NCBI GenBank assembly: GCA_035552775.1
Contig: DASZKW010000116.1
Location: 1 to 36,533, forward strand
Direction of reading: 5' to 3'
Length of the DNA: 36,533 nucleotides
Source: DASZKW01 sp035552775
Lineage (GTDB): Bacteria > Actinomycetota > Acidimicrobiia > Acidimicrobiales > Palsa-688
The notes beneath the pieces were generated by a model. That model was not told the DNA's origin, searched no databases, and worked only from the letters and a program-made list of their open reading frames with translations. Below, piece after piece: positions 31,468 to 36,533 of the stretch. Position 1 is the stretch's first letter. The number at the start of each line of letters is the position of its first letter. A program made the position numbers and the translations under genes.

Positions 31468-33930
31468 GTGCTGCTGACCCGCCTTTACCTGCGCAACTTC
31501 CGGGTGTATGAGGACGAGTTGGACCTCGAGCTACCCCCCGGCCTCGTCGGTGTTTTCGGACCCAACGGGTCGGGGAAGTCGACCCTGCTCGAGGCCATCT
31601 TGTGGACACTGTGGGGCCGGTCCCGGACCTCGAAGGACGAGATCCGTTCCGCCGGCGTCGGCGGCGACTGCGTAACCGAGGTGGAGTTCGAGCACGAGGG
31701 CCACCTGTACCTGGCCCGCCGGACGCTGGCTGGCGCGGCGTCCACTGTGCGCGCCGAGGCCCACTGTGACGGGTTGATCATGTCCGGGGGGGTGCGCGAC
31801 ACGGCCCGTTACCTCCACTCGGTGCTGGGCATGGACGACGGGGCGTTCCGGGCGTCTGTGTTCGCGGAACAAAAGCAGCTCGCCGCCTTCTCCGAGCAGG
31901 CTCCCGGCGAACGGCGGCGCCTGGTGCTCCAGCTGCTCGGGATAACCCCCCTGGACGCGGCGCGCGACGCGGCCCGGCGCGACGCCAAGGCAACCGCCGA
32001 CCAGCACAAGCATCTGCACGGCCTGCTGCCCGACGTCGACGCGCTGGCCGTGTCGGCCGACGACGCCGACGCCCGGGCCGGCGCCGCGGAGGAGGCGGCG
32101 GCCGGCGAGGAAGCGGCGGCCGGCGCTGCCGCGTCGCGGGCGGCGGTGGCGGCCGAGTCGTTGCGCCACCTCGACGCGCGCCGCCAGGAATGGGACGGCC
32201 TGGTCATCGAGGGCCGTGCTGCCAAGGCCGAGCTGGACGGGGCCGTCGCTGCCGCCGCCGCCCTGGAGGCGGAGTTGGCCTCGCTGACCGCCGTGGCGGC
32301 CGAGTTGGCCCGGCTCGAGCCGACCGCTGCTGGTCTCGCCACCTCCGAGGCGCGCCTGGCCCTGGTCGAGGCGCTGGCCGCGGCGGCGACAGCGTGCGAC
32401 GCCATAGGCGTTCCCCCCGAGCCCCCTCCCCCCGACGCCGCCGCTCAGGAGCATCGCGCCGCCACCGAGGCCGTCGAGATCGCACGGGGCCGGCTGAACG
32501 AGATCGACGGTCAGCGCCAGGCGGCGCGGGCCGAGGTGGTCCGGGCGCGCGAGCAGGCCGAGCGCTCGGCCTCGCTCTCCCCCGGGGCCGACTGCCCCCT
32601 CTGCGGCCAGGCCCTGGGGCCCGCCTTCGAGCGGGTGCAGGCGCACAGACGGGCGGAGGTGGTGGACGCCGAAGCCCGTGTCGAGGTCCTCGACGCCGCC
32701 CGGGTGGCGGCGGCATCGGTAGCCGACCGGGCCGGCGCCGCCTTGGCCGACGCCCAGGCCCGGTTGGAGGCGGCGCGCACCGCGCGGGACAGCTGGGAAC
32801 GGGCAGCCACCCGCAGGGCCGAGGCGCAAGCAGCGAGGGACCGGGCTCTCGACGCCCTGTTCGCCGCCCATGCCGCCCAGGCCGGAGTGGCCGGGACCGG
32901 CCCCGGTCGAGACGGCGCCGGCCAGGGTGAAGAGGGTGGGCGTGGCGTCGACGGGCACGGCGCCGGTGGGGACGGCGCGGGTGTGGACAGCGCCGGTGGG
33001 GGCGAGATGGCCGTGGAGCTGACAGAGCTGGCCGGCGGCGGCGCGGCAGAGGCCGTCGAAGCCCGTGAGCGGTGGAGGTCGAGGGTGGTCGAGCAGCGGG
33101 CGGCGGCAGCCGCGGTCGAGCGGCTCCGGGGGCGCCTAGAGCGCCGGCCCGCTGCCTCCGCCGCCCTCACCGCCATGCTCGAGCGCGCAGCCGGGGCCGA
33201 GGCCCGGGTGGCGGCGCTGCGCGACAAGGTCCGCGACCTGGGCTTCGACCGGGGCGCCCTCGAGCGGGCGAGGGCGGCCAGCGACGAGGCCGGTTCGCTG
33301 GCCGGCGCCGCTGACGTTGCCGCCCGGGCGGCGCGGGTGCGCGCCGCCGAGGAGAGGGCCCGAGCGTCGGGCGAGGCGCAGCGCCTGGCCGACGCCCGTG
33401 CGCAGCACGCCCAACTGGCGCGGCTCGAGATCGACGCCAGGCACCTCACCCGCCTGGCCGAGCTGCTGAGTGCGTTCCGCAACACGGTGGTCTCCACCGT
33501 CGGCCCCCGCCTTGCCGTGCAGGCCGCGGAGCTGTTCGGCGAACTGACCGACCACGAGTACGACCAGCTGAGCGTCGACCCTGAAACCTTCGAGATCCAG
33601 ATAAGCGACGCCGGGCGCACCTACGGGCTCGACCGCTTCTCCGGCTCCGAGGTCGACCTGGCCAACCTGGCGCTGCGGGTGGCCATCAGCGAGCACGTCA
33701 GGTTTCAGTCGGGGGGATCGGTTGGCCTGCTCGTCCTCGACGAGGTGTTCGGACCATTGGACGAGGACCGCAAGGGGCGCATGCTTCTGGCCCTCGAGCG
33801 GCTCCGGGGCCGCTTCCGCCAGATATTGGTGGTCACCCACTCCGGTGATATCAAGGAGCAGTTGCCCAACGCGGTCGAGGTGCTGAAGCTTCCCGGCCGG
33901 CGGGCCACGGCGCGTTTGCTCAACCCCTGA
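31468..33930 (+). CDS. sbcC: Rad50/SbcC-type SMC-like ATPase
   Basis: Rad50/SbcC tethers DNA ends and gates Mre11. The 820-residue product (GTG at 31468) has LYLRNFRVYEDELDLELP and Walker A VGVFGPNGSGKSTL (27-40). A long Ala/Glu/Arg coiled coil is interrupted by the zinc hook CPLCGQ (C376, C379). The distal part carries the signature FSGSEVDLANLALRVAIS (about 725-742), Walker B LLVLDEVFGPLDED and the H-loop VVTHSG. The coil is shorter than in E. coli SbcC (1,048 residues). About 38 Gly/Asp/Ala-rich residues (near 474-514) break the returning arm. The open frame continues upstream inside sbcD but is not coding for this protein. Confidence 0.94.
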   Translation: MLLTRLYLRNFRVYEDELDLELPPGLVGVFGPNGSGKSTLLEAILWTLWGRSRTSKDEIRSAGVGGDCVTEVEFEHEGHLYLARRTLAGAASTVRAEAHCDGLIMSGGVRDTARYLHSVLGMDDGAFRASVFAEQKQLAAFSEQAPGERRRLVLQLLGITPLDAARDAARRDAKATADQHKHLHGLLPDVDALAVSADDADARAGAAEEAAAGEEAAAGAAASRAAVAAESLRHLDARRQEWDGLVIEGRAAKAELDGAVAAAAALEAELASLTAVAAELARLEPTAAGLATSEARLALVEALAAAATACDAIGVPPEPPPPDAAAQEHRAATEAVEIARGRLNEIDGQRQAARAEVVRAREQAERSASLSPGADCPLCGQALGPAFERVQAHRRAEVVDAEARVEVLDAARVAAASVADRAGAALADAQARLEAARTARDSWERAATRRAEAQAARDRALDALFAAHAAQAGVAGTGPGRDGAGQGEEGGRGVDGHGAGGDGAGVDSAGGGEMAVELTELAGGGAAEAVEARERWRSRVVEQRAAAAAVERLRGRLERRPAASAALTAMLERAAGAEARVAALRDKVRDLGFDRGALERARAASDEAGSLAGAADVAARAARVRAAEERARASGEAQRLADARAQHAQLARLEIDARHLTRLAELLSAFRNTVVSTVGPRLAVQAAELFGELTDHEYDQLSVDPETFEIQISDAGRTYGLDRFSGSEVDLANLALRVAISEHVRFQSGGSVGLLVLDEVFGPLDEDRKGRMLLALERLRGRFRQILVVTHSGDIKEQLPNAVEVLKLPGRRATARLLNP

Positions 33931-33950
33931 GCGCCCCGCCGGCGATCTGG

Positions 33951-33956
33951 CAGACT
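33951..33956 (+). promoter_or_regulatory. Putative -10 element of rnpB
   Basis: CAGACT lies six bases before the first base of the P1 helix of RNase P RNA (33963), the spacing expected for a transcript that starts with the mature 5' end. No good -35 hexamer was found at 16-18 bp. Confidence 0.4.
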
Positions 33957-33962
33957 GGCGCC

Positions 33963-34319
<357 letters not shown>

Positions 34320-34410
34320 GACAAGCTGCTCCAGAGGCGCTAATATGGCCTCTGACCTGCGGTTTTGTTCTCTCCCCTGGTTACCGTTGGTGCTCGAATT
34401 GCACCGCTGT

Positions 34411-34461
34411 AGTCCTCAGATCCTGAGGACTGATTGAGGACCTGAGGACTTTTTGAGGACT
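34411..34461. repeat. TGAGGAC repeats and palindrome before the integrase
   Basis: TGAGGAC occurs at 34424, 34435, 34443 and 34454, spaced 11, 8 and 11 bases, always followed by T or C. The first copy is the right half of the perfect inverted repeat AGTCCTCAG, ATC, CTGAGGACT (34411-34431). Repeated short motifs next to an integrase gene are typical of arm-type integrase or excisionase sites, or of a repressor operator. They end 24 bp before the integrase ATG. The rest of 34320-34484 shows no gene. Confidence 0.65.
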
Positions 34462-34484
34462 GAATCGAGGGTTCTGGAGGGTTC

Positions 34485-35573
34485 ATGGCGAGCATCGACA
34501 AGAGGCCGGACGGGCGGTATCGGGCCCGCTGGCGGGAGTACCCGGGCGGGCCGCAAAAGACTCGCCATTTCGACCGGAAGGGAGATGCCGACCGGTTCCT
34601 TGACGCGGTGCGGGGCGATATCGCGCATGGCGTCTATATCGACCCGGCCGGGGGCAAGACGCTCTTCCGGGACTACGCCGAGGAGTGGCGGGTCGGCCAG
34701 GTTCACCGGCCGTCGACCGTGACCCAATGTGAGACATACCTGCGGCTGCACGCCTACCCCGCCCTCGGGCGCCGGCCGATAGGCGCCATCCGGCGGAGCG
34801 AAATCCAGGCGTGGGTGAAGAAACTGAGCGAGCAACTGGCGCCCGGCTCGGTCGAGCTTGTCTACCGGTGGGTCGCCACCATCTTCAAGGCCGCGGTCGG
34901 CGACCGACTGATCGCGGCGTCGCCGTGCAACCGGATCGCGCTGCCGAAGAAGCTGGACACCGAGGTAATCCCGCTGTCTGTCTCGGATGTGGACGTGCTC
35001 GCCGGCTCTGTCCCGATTCGGTACCAGGCGCTGATCGTCTTCGCCGCCGGCATGGGTATGCGCCAAGGTGAATGCCTCGGGCTGACCGTGGACCGGGTCG
35101 ACTTCCTCCGCAAGCAGGTGCGAGTCGATCGGCAGTTGACCGGCGCCAAGGCCGGCGTCCCGATCTTCGGGCCACCCAAGAGCAAGGCCGGCTTCCGGAC
35201 GGTGCCGATGCCCGACGTCGTCGCCTCAGTGATGGCCGAGCACCTGGCCCGGCACAAGCCCGGGCCGGCAGGGCTAGTGTTCACGAACAAGGCCGGCAAT
35301 CCGATCACACGCAGCCTCTGCGGCGAGATGTGGCACCGGGCCGCGCCCAAGGCGGCCATCCCGGAATGGGCGACGTTCCATGATCTTCGGCATTTCTACG
35401 CCTCGCTCCTCATCGCCAAGGGCTGCTCGGTCAAGGCCATCCAGAAGCGGCTCGGCCACCAGTCCGCCATGGAGACACTCGATACCTACGGCCACCTCTG
35501 GCCCGAGAGTGACGACGAGACCCGCGATGCCGTGGACCTGGTGCTCGGCTCCATCTCTGTCGCTACAGGCTGA
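34485..35573 (+). CDS. Tyrosine-type site-specific integrase
   Basis: 362 residues. An arm-binding N-terminus (DKRPDGRYRARWREYPGG, about 5-55), a SAM-like core-binding domain (60-145, TLFRDYAEEWRVGQVHRPST) and the catalytic domain follow in order. The catalytic set is present: R193 (GMGMRQGECLGL), a Lys in GPPKSKAGFRTV (232 or 234), H299 and R302 (TFHDLRH), H325 (LGHQSAMETLDTYGHLW) and nucleophile Y335. GGAGGG lies ahead of the ATG. It is probably the integration gene of a small genomic island adjoining rnpB. No repeat of the rnpB 3' end could be seen downstream, so the attachment site is not defined. Confidence 0.95.
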   Translation: MASIDKRPDGRYRARWREYPGGPQKTRHFDRKGDADRFLDAVRGDIAHGVYIDPAGGKTLFRDYAEEWRVGQVHRPSTVTQCETYLRLHAYPALGRRPIGAIRRSEIQAWVKKLSEQLAPGSVELVYRWVATIFKAAVGDRLIAASPCNRIALPKKLDTEVIPLSVSDVDVLAGSVPIRYQALIVFAAGMGMRQGECLGLTVDRVDFLRKQVRVDRQLTGAKAGVPIFGPPKSKAGFRTVPMPDVVASVMAEHLARHKPGPAGLVFTNKAGNPITRSLCGEMWHRAAPKAAIPEWATFHDLRHFYASLLIAKGCSVKAIQKRLGHQSAMETLDTYGHLWPESDDETRDAVDLVLGSISVATG

Positions 35574-35732
35574 GCCGTATCAGTAACACCGACGGCCCGA
35601 GCCAAGGAAGCCGTTGTTAAGGCCGGCCGCAGGCCGCCCGTAGGGCTTGGCCTTGACGACGGCGCTGAGAGTACGCGAGCCAGCGGATAATGGAGTTGGA
35701 GCCCCGCCAGGGGCTCCTGGCTGCCCTTCCAC
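35574..35732. other. Non-coding stretch after the integrase with terminator-like hairpin
   Basis: No convincing gene. It holds the perfect inverted repeat GGAGCCCC, GCCA, GGGGCTCC (35698-35717), a likely integrase terminator, and outer arms AAGGCC/GGCCTT (about 35619-35655). Confidence 0.5.
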
Positions 35733-35957
35733 GTGCCCAAGAGTGCAAGTACAGCGGTCGCGCAACGTGACCGGAATGACCCAGGGGCACGCCGTTGTTC
35801 TGGTACACGTCCTGTAGGGGGCGACAAGGCAAAGGCGTGGTCACACTGGTACGTGATAAACGTGCCGATCGCCGACGAGCGCTACGACGCCCACCTCAGG
35901 AGCCTAAAAGACGAGCAGAGTCAGAACGAGAAGAGAAAAAGGAGAAAGCGACGATGA
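35733..35957 (+). CDS. Small ORF coupled to the XRE regulator, possible toxin remnant
   Basis: 74 residues from a GTG. The middle WYVINVPIADERYDAHLRSL looks protein-like, and the tail KRKRRKRR is strongly basic. Its TGA overlaps the ATG of the next gene (ATGA), the arrangement of toxin-antitoxin pairs with the toxin first, as in HigBA. The N-terminal 30 residues are low-quality, and RelE/HigB catalytic residues cannot be identified, so it may be a truncated toxin, a frameshifted gene or an unrelated small protein. Confidence 0.4.
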   Translation: MPKSASTAVAQRDRNDPGARRCSGTRPVGGDKAKAWSHWYVINVPIADERYDAHLRSLKDEQSQNEKRKRRKRR

Positions 35958-36277
35958 GCGCACGAGACTGGGAGAAGCGGGTTCTCGCGACCGAAGGCAC
36001 CGAAGCGCGCGTGGCTGAGATCGAGCAGGAGCTCCTACTGGCCAACAGGCTGACGGCGTTGCGTGAAGACGCCGGGCTCAGCCAGCGCGAGCTGGCGAAG
36101 CGCCTCGGCGTCTCACAGCCCCGAGTCGCCGCCATCGAGCGCTCGCACAACGTGACAATTGAGGTGCTGGAGCAGTACGTCGAAGCGCTTGGCGCAAAAC
36201 TCGAGGTGAACGTGGTCAAGGGCCGCCGCAAGACTCGGCTGCTGGGGATCCACAACGAGGCAGCCAAGTCCGCTTGA
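35954..36277 (+). CDS. XRE-family helix-turn-helix regulator (HigA-like antitoxin candidate)
   Basis: 107 residues. A helical N-terminus (RVAEIEQELLLANRL) is followed by a Cro/CI-type helix-turn-helix (about 41-82: LREDAGLSQRELAKRLGVSQ, PRVAAIERSHNVTIEVLEQYVEALG) and a short beta tail, KLEVNVVKGRRKTRLL. GGAG lies about 10 nt before the ATG. The fold matches single-domain antitoxins and phage or island repressors. Position behind an integrase and overlap with the small ORF support an addiction or control role on a mobile island, which is inference. Confidence 0.8.
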   Translation: MSARDWEKRVLATEGTEARVAEIEQELLLANRLTALREDAGLSQRELAKRLGVSQPRVAAIERSHNVTIEVLEQYVEALGAKLEVNVVKGRRKTRLLGIHNEAAKSA

Positions 36278-36533
36278 CCGGCGCCACCACCATCCGCCGA
36301 CTTGGCTCCGGACGGGGGGACCCGGGACGTCAGTCTGCGCTGGACACGAACTCCCTGGCGTCACCGCGGACGAAGGGCCGTGCCGAATCGGCGCGGCCGG
36401 CTTTGCCTGGTCCGACTAGAGACAGCGCCCCAGACGGCTCGTTATGTGCGCCGAGTTGCTTCATGTAGAAGGGCTCAGTTCACGTTGATGCCGTCGGCGG
36501 ACCTAATGACGTGATGAGTGTGATGGTTGACCC
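36278..36533. other. Right-end region without a supported gene
   Basis: Short open frames exist on both strands but none has family-like sequence, and the frames overlap one another. An ATG at 36514 runs off the edge after six codons and cannot be judged. No tRNA, terminator or copy of the rnpB end was seen. Confidence 0.4.

Noticed and set aside
36274..36514. Short overlapping open frames after the XRE gene
   Set aside because: No ribosome site, family resemblance or coding-like composition; competing frames overlap.

Overview
The window is high-GC DNA, almost certainly from an actinobacterium and plausibly a deep-branching one such as Acidimicrobiia (the class is inference). The evidence is a WhiB regulator, a SepH-type cell-division protein, a 6C-type small RNA, Ku/LigD end joining, many GTG/TTG starts and a bacterial class A RNase P RNA. 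I saw no plasmid replication or phage structural genes. The only clear mobile-element signal is a tyrosine integrase at the right end, just after rnpB.

Layout: (1) 1-9750, minus strand: the first codons of a GT4 glycosyltransferase, queG, a very long sepH, a NYN-domain RNase, and a translationally coupled five-gene MacAB-like export operon (lipoprotein, adaptor, ATPase, permease, membrane-anchored beta protein). (2) 9890-13950: a stand-alone Lrp/AsnC ligand domain, malate synthase, a membrane/coiled-coil protein, trpD and whiB. (3) 14121-16948, minus: a peroxide/iron stress operon, fur/perR-rubrerythrin-HdrD-like Fe-S protein-DUF3501, with a Fur-type palindrome over its promoter. (4) 17056-22834, plus: glpD, an alkyl-DHAP-synthase-like flavoenzyme and an FGGY kinase, then an anti-sigma-type ATPase with an uncharacterised partner.

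(5) 22866-33930 is the most striking part. Within 11 kb lie LigD polymerase and Ku (end joining), NurA and HerA (end-resection nuclease and helicase), and Mre11/SbcD with Rad50/SbcC, plus a membrane-anchored NERD-domain protein. The nurA-herA-mre11-rad50 set is best known from archaea, where it prepares DNA ends for recombination. Here it sits beside bacterial end joining, with ku divergent from nurA. An acyl-CoA dehydrogenase, a MarR regulator and a 6C RNA are interleaved. (6) 33963-36533: rnpB, then an integrase preceded by TGAGGAC repeats, a coupled small ORF/XRE regulator pair and an empty tail.

Other points are a 38-bp dispersed repeat found in frame inside both queG and glpD, a histone-H1-like tail on SepH, and low-complexity inserts in the export adaptor and in Rad50. 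All functions are assigned by motif reading; no searches were run.
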